In this document: in pieces, positions 23,276 to 36,164 of the stretch
How positions within the stretch are numbered: position 1 is the first letter of the stretch
How the letters are laid out: each line of letters begins with the position of its first letter
Program-made: the position numbers and the translations under genes
Assembly: GCF_021869535.1 (NCBI RefSeq)
Contig: NW_026262701.1
Location: forward strand, 7,331,501 to 7,395,500
DNA from: Mytilus californianus
Lineage: Eukaryota > Mollusca > Bivalvia > Mytilida > Mytilidae
Direction: 5' to 3'
Length of the DNA stretch: 64,000 bases
Notes under the pieces: model-generated
Seen by the model: the letters and a program-made list of their open reading frames with translations, nothing else
Told to the model about the DNA's origin: nothing
Database searches by the model: none

Positions 23276-24481
23276 CAGGGCTACTTCAGAATCATAGGGA
23301 GAAGTGACTTCTCTTTTTGAAATTGAGAGGGAGAAGTGGTGAGATTTGAAAGAGAAGTGTTTGTTTGCTCGCTGCGCTACAATGTTTGGTTTTTACTATA
23401 ATACATTAAGAGCCATATGTATCTTATTTTTTTTATATTGTTCAATTTGTACCTGGGTATACAATTAAAGTAAATGTTCAAATTTAAAGTTGTTTAATTT
23501 TATCATATCTAGTTGCACAATCATATGAGTCCTCTTTTCAGAAAAACAATTAAATATCTGGCACTAATATAAAAGATTTTTTTTTTAAATCAAAAAGGAA
23601 AAGAAAGTTGTTATATCAATTAAAAAACTACTCTGTTATCATGTTCATGAAACTGAGTATTTCTCATTAAAAAGATATATAAATTTAACAGTTAAGCTTG
23701 GACATAATATAATTATATTAGTGTAATTGTCCAAGAGTTGAGCAACTTTAACTTATAAATTGAAACAATGCATATACATGGAAATATATACATTAATCAA
23801 GAACTGAAGAAGATCTAACCAAAAGTATGTTAATGTGTGAGAAATGCATAATTTTTCCTTTTGGGAACAATTTTTGTCTGTCAGCAGTGCCATTCATGCG
23901 TCCTTAGTCATTATGATATCGTAAAAATCCGGATTTCTGTCATACCAGGTCCGTTTCCGATGAAATCCCAACTCCGTTCGTAGTTGTACAATAATATGCC
24001 CAATAATTAAAATGGCGGACGATGAAAAAATTAAATGATGTTTGACACGCTATTTGGAAAAGAATATGACGTTTTTAATGCAATACAAGGATAACAAATT
24101 TACTTCAGACAAATTTCATCAAGTTCTAATGAAGTAACAACTTATTTTGCCGAAAGTTAGAATGATTTGATGTACAAGAAGTACCGGAAGTGATAAAAAA
24201 TTGTTTTTATGAAATAACATGCCACCAACTTTGAAATCAATGCTTTAACCTCTTTTCTGAAGAAAAAAAATCGTTTATGCCTTGAATTTCTTTACTTTTT
24301 AATGAAAAATTGCTGTTTCATCATCTTGGTAAAAAATGAATATTTCCGATGACGAAAGCGACTGAAAGCAAGTATCGTAAACCACAGGGCGACTAGTTTT
24401 CGCTTTTGAGGGTCAGGAAAAGCGAAGTGACAGACGGGAAAGCGACTTCTTCGCCCTAGTCGCCTGGTAGCTTGAATCCTG
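23276..24481. mobile_element. hAT-like non-autonomous element, 1.2 kb
   Basis: The left end CAGG... and right end ...CCTG are flanked by TTTATC on both sides (23270-23275, 24482-24487). Subterminal text 'tagggagaagtgac' (left) is mirrored loosely by 'tagggcgaagaagtc' (reverse complement of right). There is no transposase frame. A partial second copy lies at 12190-12289. The 6-bp rather than 8-bp duplication keeps the class uncertain. Confidence 0.5.
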
Positions 24482-24487
24482 TTTATC

Positions 24488-27400
24488 GATAGGGATGTTC
24501 TTAAATGATAAATGTATACATGTCGCTTTGTAAATGAGATTGAGAACTGCTGAATTTCTATATTTTAAAGTATACTTAAAATTCTGTAAAAATTTCCCCC
24601 CAGTTGTATTTCAACAAATTAAAATTCAACAACACATCTAGTTTTAAAGATATTAACAGTGCTTGATCTGTCGTTCTAATTTATAAAAAAAAAAACATTT
24701 ATGTAAAAAGCCAAATAAAAAAATAGATTTCGGTAACAGGCAAAATGCAATCACTATAAGAAATCTGAATTGGGAAATTGTACAGGTAAACATGTACATA
24801 AAATTGAACATGTTTGTCAATTGAAATTTTAATGTTTGTGCTTTATGATGTACAAATTTTAGACTGGAATTTTCTGTTTTTCAGTAATTTCGTATTTTAG
24901 AAATCTGCAAATATTAAAGGAACAAAAATGTCATATATGTACTGGAATCTTTAAATGAGGACTTTTCATATTGTAGCATTGACATGTCTGGATATATAAA
25001 GGCTTTCTTAAGACATATTTTTATTGATTTATTGCTGAAATTTAAAAATTTTCATATTCACTGTACTTTACATTTCTAATAAATCACAGTAATGACATTT
25101 TTGTTGTAAAATGATATTTTTATGTTTGTGGGAAGCATAATAAATAAACCAATCCAAACAGCTTTGAACTCATTGACCTTCTGTTGGTGATTTAATTACC
25201 TAATCTGATAGCCATTGTAATTGTTTTATCTCAATTAACTACAATAAACAGGTGAAATTCATACCTGTTCCTGAGTTGTTGTATGATTTGACACATACCT
25301 TTGGGTCTTTTGATTTCTTAATTGAAGAAAAACATCTGTTGATATGAAAATCATGATTATATTAAATTACCAAATTTAGATTATTTTAGTTACTGTATAG
25401 GGAGTGCAAGGATCTTACATAAATGAGGATAAAGACTTTTTCAGACAGACTACATCTTTGAAGGTAAAAGCTTGAACTTTATCAGCTTCTCTGTATGACA
25501 AACTTGGAAAAAGAGTAGATCAATAGAAATAATAATGTTTTCACAAAAGTTATAATGACAGGTAACACCAATATACCCCCACATCTAACACAAATGTGGG
25601 ATCTGTTCCGGAACATCCCTTACAGCCAAAAAAGAGTACATTTACATGTATATGTTAATTTCTCAGCTTACAGTTTTTCAGGATCATTTATAAATGAAGT
25701 AATTTACTGGAGGCAAACAGTTGGTATGGAAATATAAAATCTATTACTTAAATCTATTAATAAAAGATGGGGTAATTGTTTAAATGAGAAAACAACAAAA
25801 CAAAATCCCTAAACAGACATCTAGAGATCAATATACATTGTAAATATGTATGAGTATATTTGCAAGTCTAAATTGAATTTGTACATATTATTTTATGTTA
25901 TATATCGCCAATGGCAGTCAGCAGGGTTTAAGAACATCCTTTGTTCGACCTGCTAGTCAAATGTGTTTTGTTAAAATATACTTTTTCACTTTTTTGGTCT
26001 TTTGGAAAATGTTGTTTGTGCTGTATTTAGACCCCTCTACCAAGAAATTTGTTTTGCATGCACACGTATAAAAATTGCGTTTTTTTTTCCAATGCAATCA
26101 TAGGTATGAACGTTGTTTTCAATTTAGACTTGTTTATTATTTTATGTTTATACATTAAAATGTGAAAAAGGTATAAAATGTTATGTGATAAAAAGTAAAC
26201 TTTGACATGTAGTTCGCAATTTCTTTTCAAGTTATGAAATTTCATGAAAAATTAAAAAGAAATTTTTAAGCAGTATCTTGACTTTCCTTGGTAACATCAT
26301 CAATGTTTGTACTGACATATTTGTTTCCATTAAAAACAACAACATTTACTTTATTAGAAGGAAAAATTTAGTCTTAAACTTTTCATGGATAGTGGAATAT
26401 ATACAGTACAAGTTTTGGCTGGTTCTAATCCGATGATATAGCCTACAGTTTTTGCAAATTAAGCATAAGGATAATCACATTCGATCTTTATACTAAATAT
26501 AAAATAGAAGTTGGGTGAAAGATTGTAATACTATCTACTTTAAATTAAATCTCCGGTATTATAAAGTAAGTCTCTATCACAATATTCAACATTTGTTCAA
26601 ATATTATTGAAATTAATTTTGAATAATGTGTTTTATTTACATTAAACATGTTAAAGGTGTTTTAATTCCGTAAGGTTGATCATATTAACAGGAAAAACAT
26701 TGTGCTGCCAAAAAATGTATTTAAAAGATATATATTTGGCAGTGTTAGATATATTTTGTTTAAAAAGAAGATTTGAGATGTCTGAATGAAGTGGTCATTC
26801 ATTTATATGATTGGGGTGGTAATTACATGTTCCCTATTTCTAAATAACAAATTACAATGGATAATTATATGTAATTCCTATTTGAAATCATCTGAACATA
26901 TTCACAAATTGAAAAGCTGAGGGGAAGGGTAAAATTCAGTGATATGTTTCCTGTGAGAATTTAAAATTTAATGAAATACAAATAATTATATTATCTTTCA
27001 ATGGAAAACAGGCAGTGAAATTTTGTCATACATTTGAAAAAAATCCTGTTCGAGTGGATTTGGTAGAAGTTACTTTAATGTGGAGAAAAATAATAATTCT
27101 GAAAGAAATTATAAAAGTATTCCATTCTCTATAACTATGATATTGTAGTTTTATTAGAAATAAAGTTGTTCATACATCTAGTTACATTTCCCCCCTAAAC
27201 TTTTGTTTATTCTAATTGTTACATAATTAATAAATAATTATGTCAACTATCTGTATTGATATTATTTGGTAATTGATATGAACTTAGATCCTATTAACAG
27301 AGATCTTATATTTGATGGAAACATTAACTTTCATCTACAAATGAAGATAACTAAATAGATTAACATTGTAAAGAAGTTTATAAGTAACTGTAGTCTTTGA

Positions 27401-28724
27401 TCATTGGAGGAAGTGAAGCCATACTGATCCATTTTGATGGTTGTTTGTCACCCTATCTACCTTTATTACACCTGAAAGTTCCAATCAATATAAAGATATT
27501 TAATTTATTTGTCAATTTGTTTACTGGATAAACATTTTACATTTCATTAACAGAAATCTGAATCAGTTTGAAGGATATTCAATTGAAACAGGTTTATCAT
27601 GTTTATACAATGCAAAAATTGATCAAAAATTTCAATTGAGGTGAGAAATCAATATTGTGTCCTGAAAATGTTGATTTAGACTTAAGTATATATCTGTTTA
27701 TCAATATTATATAGTAATTTTACACAGAATTCTGCTGTTATTTAACAGGTGAAAATTTTGCCACTAAAATAATTGAACCACTTCAATTTGATGTTTTAAC
27801 ATGTTTAAAGGAATAAATTGTATAATAATGTTTTATTTGTTTTGAAACTTCTCAAGAATTGATGGTCTCGATGCATGCAAAATTTAGAAAGAGAGAAAAC
27901 TTGTGCATAGTTAAGATGTACTAACCTATCCATTGTAAAAAAAAGTGGGATCACTGTTAAGCAAAAACTGAAATATTTTTTTTTAGTTTTTGTATAATTA
28001 TCAAAAGAACGAAATATATTAACATGATGTATATGAAATTTAGTGAACCATTTTAAATCTTTACATTGCATTTAATTATTCATGAACATACAACTTTGGA
28101 TTTAGATATCAATATTATAGTTATTTTTTTATTTTTTATTATTTTTGCAGTATGAAAACTCTGAACATTAACATTAAAAGGCCTTAATACATTAATTATA
28201 TTTAAAAGGCAGATGGAATGTCTTTAATATGTTCAGCTTTAGATGCTCGGTATGGGGCTAATTAAAAAATCATTTTTATAGGCATCTGTCTGTATTAAAC
28301 CGCAGAAGATGAAAAAAGAACAGTTTTGAAATTATATACCCAGCACCAGGTAACAATATACAAAGGAAATTTGAACTGTTTGTCTAATGGTCATGGCCTA
28401 GGATAAATAATAAAAATAAATAGCATAGCTTTAGGGTATTCTGTCCTGTCCAGAATATTAACACCTCAAACTTTGATATGTGGTCATTTTATGTAGAGAA
28501 ACATTTGATTATCATACAGTTTATACAAAGTGATAAACTCTCTTCATCTTGAATGTTATATTGATATGAATTTAGAAGAAGAGCTTTATCAACAAATGCT
28601 TATACCGAAAGGCTAAGCACTACAAGTAAGCTCAAAATCTTGTTACAAATTAGGAAAAGATAGATTTATAATATATGATAGATCATTTAATTTGGGATAA
28701 TTTTACTTTGCTTTATCATTACAG
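24488..28724. other. Upstream flank of the VANGL gene
   Basis: A+T-rich sequence with one Penelope segment X copy (25904-26130) and no coding exon that I can support. An acceptor at 28724 implies at least one noncoding 5' exon of the VANGL gene upstream, which I could not place. The promoter is therefore unknown. Confidence 0.5.
25904..26130 (+). repeat. Penelope-type terminal segment X
   Basis: Begins 'cgccaatggcagtcagcagg' and continues through 'tgttcgacctgctagtcaaa' to 'gttttcaatttagacttg', closely matching 43660-43890 and 44195-44430. It is a single copy here, without the hammerhead segment. Confidence 0.75.
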
Positions 28725-28751
28725 AATTGAAGTAAAAGATCCAGTCAAACA

Positions 28752-31700
28752 ATGGATGATCGTGCTGAATCTGTGAGATCTGGTCGTAGTGATAGGTCAG
28801 AAAGGTCACATCGTAGTCATGGCAGCAGACATCATCGTCATCATGGTGGTGGTAATAGAGCTAGTAGTCGAGCTTCCGACAGAAGTGGTTATAGGGACCA
28901 GAGAGAAAACCGTTCTGTTACTATAAATACCCCAGCGTCGGAGAATGACGACCCAATGGAGAGGGTAGAAGTCCAGATTCTTCCTCAAGATGACAACTGG
29001 GGTGACAACACAACTGCTATTACAGGTAAACAGTTCAAAAGAAATAGATGTGGGGTGCATGTTCTATTGTACTTAATGTTCATACATTTAGGAAAATGTC
29101 ATGAATTTCTTAGACGTACATGTAACCAACTATCCATATATCAAGTCACTAGTGGATTGTTCTTTGATGGCTGTTCTTTATCATCATTATTTTTAGATGG
29201 TCTTCAACAATGAGTCAATGGAGTCAATGATATATCTCAACATCAAGTCATCCCTAGTAGTGTAAAGCTACATTGGTTTTTTTTGTTTTTTTTCATTGTA
29301 ACAAGACGTAAAATGTACTGCAATTCCTTGATAATAGTGTTTCACCAGGATATGAAATATATATATATATCAATCTGCATAACAAATAAACCAGCACATA
29401 GTTATCAACATACATGTATAGTTGTAGAGTAATAACACAGAAAATACATTAACTACACCTTTGAATTCTAAGAGCAGTTATGTGGCTAATAAAAATAGTT
29501 ACAATCATATAAACATAAATTTATACTATCTTCTGTTTTAGGTACAATGTATAAGAATTAACTCCCTCAAATATTTGATAAATAAGTATATTAAACACAA
29601 ATTAATATTTTGACTTTGACTCTTTTCAGGTAATACCAGTGAGACTGGATTTTCTATGGATGAATTCCGTTCAAAATTTGGAAAAGAAAGTTTTGACGAT
29701 AACATTGGTATTGGTTGTGCTCGTTACATTGGAACTGCTTTAGCAGGAATCTTAAGTGTCATAGGATTTCTCTCCCCTGTTGCTATGGTTGTGTTACCTA
29801 AACTTTTAAGTAACTGGGAAGCAGGAGAGTGTGCCCCTGAATGTGAAGGACTTTTAATCAGCTTTGCATTTAAACTGTTGATATTATGTATTGCTACTGT
29901 AGCTCTATTCTTCAGGCAGCCCAAAGCAACAATGCCAAGGGTCTTCTTGTTTAGAGCAGTTGTTCTATTTTTAGTTTTTATCTTGACTTTTGCTTTCTGG
30001 CTGTTTTATGGAGTTAGAATATTAAAAGAAAAGAAAACTGCATATTATGACATTGTAAAGTTTGCCGTATCATTAGTAGATGCTCTGCTTTTCATTCATT
30101 ACATTGCAGTCATTTTACTGGAAATCCGACAAATTCAACCTATGTACGTTGTCAAAGTCCTACGTTCTCCCGATGCTGAATCTAAATGTTATAATATTGG
30201 TGCGCTAAGTATTCAGCGAGCAGCTGCATGGATATTGGAGCAATATCACAGAGATTTTCCAGTATACAATCCATACTTGGAAAACATCACTAAGAGACCA
30301 GCTAAGATGACAAGTCTTAAATTTTACAACGTTGATGGGAATCAACCTCAGAATCAACAAGATCGTCCTCGTGCAATATTTGCCTCTCAATCTTCTAGAA
30401 GAAGAGATGCTAGTCATAACGACAGATTTTATGACGAGTTGGAGTATGAGAGACGAGTGAGAAAGAGAAAAGCAAGGTTAATGGTTGCTGCAGAGGAAGC
30501 ATTCACTCATATCAAACGTATGCAGGATGAACAAGGTAATTCACTAGTTTATATGTACAAATGTTCATGTAATAGGGCAAAAAAAAGGGAAAAGGTCAAA
30601 ACTTTTCAATAGTAATCATTCTGATTGAAATTCAAATTGAAAGATGAAGGAAGGGTATTTATAATTAACTAAAAGAAGTTTCTTTATTTTATAGCTCAAA
30701 GTTCCTGATTAATGCACATGAATACATGTACATGTAAAATATGATATCTAGACATATGTATAAAATGTAATAATTTACTGCCATTAGCTACATGATCTTA
30801 AGTCGGTAGATATTATCATGATTATTGCATCCAAGGGTGTTTTAAAACATTGAATAATAAACATGTTTTGCAGAGATTCCTCCAGGTGTTTGAAGTGTAT
30901 CTGTTCATAGTTTATATACAACAGTTTTAATGTAAACACTTTCTTTTGAATTATGACCTGAAAAATTATACAATATTGAAATATCATTAGGTAAAGAATA
31001 TTGCAATTTAGAAGCTGTTATTTTATGCTTTTTATTGTTGAAAGGTGTATGTAAATACTAAATTTCATTTTTACGATTCAAATAAAATGCATTGACTATG
31101 ACTAATGTTACAAAAAGGCAATATATTTATAGGATCTCAGTGTAGAGAATTAGAAACACAAGATGATATTGAATTATAATTTAGATTTTAGCAACACTGT
31201 TTTACAAAATGAGAGTCCTTCCTTATATTGTGATGCAAAATTGAATAATAGGTCACTGAAGAGTTCATTATTTTTCATTCTATGTGTTAAAATCATTTTA
31301 AAACATAATTTTTTGTCAAAAAATCTTGTGGCTTTCCAAACATGTACATGTAGCTAAGCATCATATATTTCGCCGTTTCTACACAGGGGGAGAAGCATAT
31401 GAGCCCATATTGTATTTTTTTGTTGCTTATAAAACTTAAACTTTGATGTTCAAGCACATTTCTGACTCAAACTCAATACTTTTGTCCATATTTGCTTTTA
31501 ATTTACAAAAGTAGTGTTGTGCTGTTTTCTGCTCTTTGTGTCGGGTTATTGTCTCTTTGACATACAGTATTCCCTGTTTCCATTCTCAGTTTTTATTGTT
31601 CAGGCATGTAAAAGTTCATAATATTAGCCCTTTATTGAGACCTCAGAATTGTATTCTAATTTTGGTCATGACAATTTGGGATAAATATAACAGCCTTGTT

Positions 31701-34700
31701 ACAGGTGGAAGTACTTCAGACTGTGTTGCTCTTCAAAATATTAATACTTGAGGTCTCTAGGTCTTGGTTAATAAAATTGTGTCAAACTCTACATTGTAAT
31801 GTTTATACAAACTTAATTATTATATAAGTACTAAATTATATTGCTACTTCAGCAATGTGCAGAAACTAATGTCAACCGCATTGGTAGTCAGCCGAAAGAA
31901 ATGGAAGGTAGAAAAATCCTATTGCCAGGTTTATATAGACATGATAGATATAAATAAGAATTTGATGTATAAACTGCATGATCTCCGTACTATTTGATGT
32001 TAACTTTACATGTTAATTGATTATGAAGAAGAAGGTTTAATAGAAACATTTTGTAGGAGATTAGTTGTATGATCAGGTTACCAGTCTATTATAGAGTTTA
32101 CAAATTATAACCAGACTGTTGATTCATTGAAGAGCTTTATAATGTACTATAGCCTGACAGTAATTCAATTTCTTAGATGTATTTCAGTTCTCACTGTTTT
32201 GCTTTATATAAGATAATTTAGATACATGTACTGGGATCAACAAGCCATCACGTTTTCAGTTCTGACTCTTTTGCTTTTTATTTATATAAGATAATTTAGA
32301 TACATGTACTGGGATCAACAAGCCGTCACGTTTTCAGTTCTGACTCTTTTGCTTTATATCAGATAATTTAGATACATGTACTGGGATCAACAAGCCATCA
32401 CGTTTTCAGTTCTGACTCTTTTGCTTTTTATTTATATAAGATAATTTAGATACATGTACTGGGATCAACAAGCCATCACGTTTTCAGTTCTGACTCTTTT
32501 GCTTTTTATTTATATAAGATAATTTAGATACATGTACTGGGATCAACAAGCCATCACGTTTTCAGTTCTGACTCTTTTGCTTTTTATTTATATAAGATAA
32601 TTTAGATACATTTACTGGGATCAACAAGCCGTCACGTTTTCAGTTCTGACTCTTTTGCTTTATATCAGATAATTTAGATACATGTACTGGGATCAACAAG
32701 CCATCACGTTTTCAGTTCTGACTCTTTTGCTTTTTATTTATATAAGATAATTTAGATACATGTACTGGGATCAACAAGCCATCACGTTTTCAGTTCTGAC
32801 TCTTTTGCTTTTTATTTATATAAGATAATTTAGATACATGTACTGGGATCAACAAGCCATCATGTTTTCAGTTCTGACTCTTTTGCTTTTTATTTATATA
32901 AGATAATTTAGATACATGTACTGGGACCAACAAGCCATCACGTTTTCAGTTCTGACTCTTTTGCTTTTTGTCGAGCCTGCGACTTTTGTCGCAGAAAGCT
33001 CGACATAGGGATAGCGATCCGGCGGCGGCGTTAGCTAACTTCTTAGAAGCTTTATATTTTAGAAGATGGAAGACCTGGATGCTTCATACTTTGTATATGG
33101 ATGCCTCATGTTACAAAGTTTCCGTCAGTCACATGTCCAATGTCCTTGACCTCATTTTCATGGTTCAGTGACTACTTGAAAAAAAAGTTCAGATTTTTTG
33201 TAATGTTAAATTCTCTCTTATTATAAGTAATAGGATAACTATATTTGGTATGTGCGTACCTTGCAAGGTCCTCATGCCCGTCAGACAGTTTTCACTTGAC
33301 CTCGACCTCATTTCATGGATCAGTGAACAAGGTTAAGTTTTCGTGGTCAAGTCCATATCTCAGATACTATAAGCAATAGGTCTAGTATATTCGGTGTATG
33401 GAAGAACTGTAAGGTGTACATGTCCAACTGGCAGGTGTCATCTGACCTTGACCTCATTTTCATGGTTCAGTGGTTATAGTTAAGTTTTTGTGTTTTGGTC
33501 TGTTTTTCTTATACTGTATGCAATAGGTCTACTATATTTGGTGTATGGAATGATTGTAAGGTGTACATGTCTAGCTGGCAGGTGTCATCTGACCTTGACC
33601 TCATTTTCATGGTTCAGTGGTCAAAGTTAAGTTTTTGAGTTTTGGTCTTTTTTTCTAATACTGCATGCAATAGGTCAGCTATATTTGGTGTATGGAATGA
33701 TTGTAAGGTGTACATGTCTAGCTGGCAGGTGTCATCTTACCTTGACCTCATTTTCATGGTTCAGTGGCCAAAGTTAAGTTTTTGAGTTTTGGTCTTTTTT
33801 TCTAATACTATATGCAATAGTTCAACTATATTTGGTGTATGGAAATATTTTATGATCCATATGTCAGTCACGCAGGTTTTATTTGACCTTGACCTCATTT
33901 TCAAGGTTCATTGCTCAGTGTTAAGTTTTTGTGTTTTCGTCTGTTTTTCTTAAACTATAAGCAATAGGTCAACTATATTTGTTGTATGGAAGAATTGTTA
34001 GCTGTACATGCCTGCCTAGCATGGTTCATCTGACCTTGACCTCATTTTCATGGTTCATTGGTCAATGTTTAGTTTACTTGGTTAATGTTAAGTTTATGTG
34101 ACAGTTGTAATAAAGCTTTATATTTAGGACTATCAACATAATATCAATGATTAGTAAAGAAGGCGAGACATTTCAGTGTGTGCACTCTTGTTATTTATAT
34201 AAGATAATTTAGATACATGTACTGGGATGAACAACCCATCACGTTTTCAGTTCTGACAGTTTTGCTTTATATCAGATAATTTAGATACATGTACTGGGAT
34301 GAACAACCCATCACGTTTTCAGTTCTGACACTGACAGTTTTGCTTTATATCAGATAATTTAGATACATGTACTGGGATGAACACCCCATCATGTTTTCAG
34401 TTCACGAAATCAAAAATAAATATGCTAATTGTTATTGTAAAGAACTGGCAATATCTAATATCACTCAGTCTGTGAGAATGTCTTGAATTGTCTTGAGGTT
34501 AAAATATTGTATTTAGAATGACTTAAGACCCACTGAATTAAAAATTATTTATGGAGCACTAAATCACCTTGAAAAAAAGATTTCTGTAAAATATGTTGTT
34601 GAATGTGCAATTTTTACATGCACAGTGAAAATAAGTGTAACAAGTTTTTCTTAAACATAAATTCCATAATCTACAATCAAGGATCCGGAAATTTTTTCAC

Positions 34701-36164
34701 ACAATTTTTGTCATTTTGAGATGACTTGAAAGTTGGTGCCCTTTTTTCAAATTGTTGATATCACAGTTTATAGCATCAACAAACTTTTATTGACTGTTTC
34801 ATTGCATTTACTTCGTGAATTTTCTTACCAATTTTCTAAAAACCTTAAAGAACAGTTTAAAATTGAAATGATTTTAATGACTCAAAATGGTTAAATTCTC
34901 AGATACCGCTAAAGTTTCTTTCCATTTTTAAGACGAAATTAAAACCGGAAGTTTTGCGACAATATTAAAGTACGAGTAATTCCTGATTCATTTCCCGGAT
35001 TCGTTTTGTTTATAACATAGACAGGAAATCATCGGCTTTTTAGTTTTATTACCTTCATGACCTTTCAAAGTGTTTGAATATAACAATTAATAGTTGCACT
35101 AGTTTAATTTAGCATGAAATCATATTGCATTTTACGATTAAATGTGGAATCTGCTGAAGAAAATTTTACGCATGTGTGTTACATAGTAAATAAAGCACAT
35201 GTGTTACTCGTGAAAAAGTACTTGTTTTCTACGTAAATATAATTAAATTTTAATTTTTAAATCAGAATTGATGATTATCTGTGCTGAAAACTAACTAAAT
35301 AAGGAATACAGTTGTCATGAAATTTTGATTTCTCTATGATATTAGTTCTGAGCTTGTGATAAAATGTCAGGTGTGAATTAAAAACACAGGCTAAAAGTGA
35401 TTACCGATCATTAGCCAATATTTCCAGGAGGCATTAATATAGTTATTTGTCCTAAATCCCAATTTTGTGTTAAGGACATATAGCTTTCAGTTTAGGTCAT
35501 GATTGGCAAATATAACTGTTTCCGGACCCTTGCCTACAATTATACTTTACAGTAATATTCAACACGATGAATAAAAGACGAAGGGGTAACTTTTAATGAG
35601 ACAGCAACGCAAGTTTAAGATAAAAAATTTTCTTCTTTTGTCTGTAAAGTTTACTCGAATTTCAATATTCTTATTTTGTAGGTCCTGCAATACTAATGGA
35701 TCAGTTTACTTGAATTTTAATATTTTTATTTTGTAGGTCCTGCAATACCGATGGATCCTCATGAAGCTTCACAAGCAGTCTTTCCCTCGATGGCAAGAGC
35801 TCTTCAGAAATTTCTACGGATAACACGACAGCAACCAAAATATTCAATGGACAATGTTTTAAATCATCTTGCATTATGTATTAACTACGATATGAGCCCT
35901 AAAGCCTTTGTAGAGAGATACATGCCTCATGGTGCCATCATAATGAGTGAAAAAGACTGCAGACCTGTTACAAAGTGGGTGCTAGTTTGTGATCAGTTAC
36001 TCTCTAGAGAGATTGAACATAATCTGACATTTCAGTTACGTCAAAATGATGTTTCTTTACTTTGTGTTGTTAAACGTCTGCCTCATTTTAATTTAACTGA
36101 AGATGTGATTGATCCAAAGACCAACAAGTTTGTCCTGAGATTGAATTCTGAAACATCTGTATGA
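28752..36164 (+). CDS. VANGL: Van Gogh/VANGL planar cell polarity protein, complete, 3 coding exons
   Basis: Four-pass membrane protein of the planar cell polarity core, partner of Prickle, Dishevelled and Frizzled signalling. Coding exons are 28752-29025, 29630-30535 and 35737-36164, joined in phase to 535 codons plus stop. The Ser/Arg/His-rich N-terminus (SVRSGRSDRSERSHRSHGSR) matches the phosphorylated N-terminal region of the family, followed by NRSVTI and DDNWGDNTTAITG. Membrane segments lie at about residues 125-151, 165-186, 196-220 and 234-256. The cytoplasmic tail has YNIGALSIQRAAAWILE, FPVYNPYLENI, RRVRKRKARLMVAAEEAF and MDPHEASQAVFPSMARALQK. It ends in ETSV, the PDZ-binding motif. 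Length agrees with animal VANGL (about 520-530). An acceptor at 28724 places 27 nt of 5' UTR before the ATG. Intron 2 (5.2 kb) is full of repeats. Confidence 0.97.
32190..32969 (+). repeat. 78-bp minisatellite, left array, about 10 units, in VANGL intron 2
   Basis: Units of 78 bp (some 72 bp) repeat 'gatacatgtactgggatcaa', 'caagccatcacgttttcag' and 'ttctgactcttttgc'. Anchor GGG positions are 32233, 32311, 32383, 32461, 32539, 32617, 32689, 32767, 32845 and 32923. The array stops where the 1.2-kb element begins and resumes at 34193. Confidence 0.92.
32970..34192 (+). mobile_element. Tandem-core (147-bp units) element inserted into the minisatellite
   Basis: Starts 'gtcgagcctgcgacttttgt', which folds on itself with 'cgcagaaagctcgac', and ends 'gtgcactcttgtt'. 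About seven units, mostly 147 bp apart, carry 'ttgacctcattttcatggtt' (33146, 33304, 33448, 33595, 33742, 33889, 34036). The minisatellite unit gctttt-tatttatata is cut cleanly, giving exact ends and no obvious target duplication beyond T. Sister copies lie at 13432-14450 and 1928-2400. The frame at 32968-33171 is repeat sequence. Confidence 0.85.
34193..34410 (+). repeat. Minisatellite, right array, three variant units
   Basis: The same unit as 32190-32969, but every copy reads 'gggatgaacaacccatc' (or 'caccccatc') instead of 'gggatcaacaagccatc'. Confidence 0.88.
34678..35532. mobile_element. hAT-like 855-bp element with 15-bp TIRs and 8-bp target duplication
   Basis: Left end caaggatccggaaat; right end, reverse complemented, caagggtccggaaac (13 of 15 match). 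Flanks tctacaat (34670-34677) and cctacaat (35533-35540) match at 7 of 8. From about 34757 to the right end the interior equals the region upstream of, and just into, the GIY-YIG pseudogene at 18426. It lies in VANGL intron 2 about 200 bp before exon 3. Confidence 0.75.
35650..35759 (+). repeat. 55-bp tandem duplication spanning the VANGL exon 3 acceptor
   Basis: 35650-35704 and 35705-35759 differ at about seven positions. Each contains the polypyrimidine stretch, 'ttattttgtag' and the first exon bases 'gtcctgcaata'. Only the second copy (acceptor AG at 35735-35736) leaves the VANGL frame open. Confidence 0.92.

Noticed and set aside
24013-24040. ATGGCGGACGATG start-like context
   Set aside because: The frame ends after eight codons (MADDEKIK) and lies inside a hAT-like element.
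28752-29213. 153-codon frame beginning with the VANGL start
   Set aside because: Only 28752-29025 is exon; a GTAAAC donor follows ITG and the remaining codons are intron.
32190-32969. Regular repeats that might suggest a CRISPR array
   Set aside because: Units are contiguous 72-78 bp copies with no unique spacers, in an intron of an animal gene.
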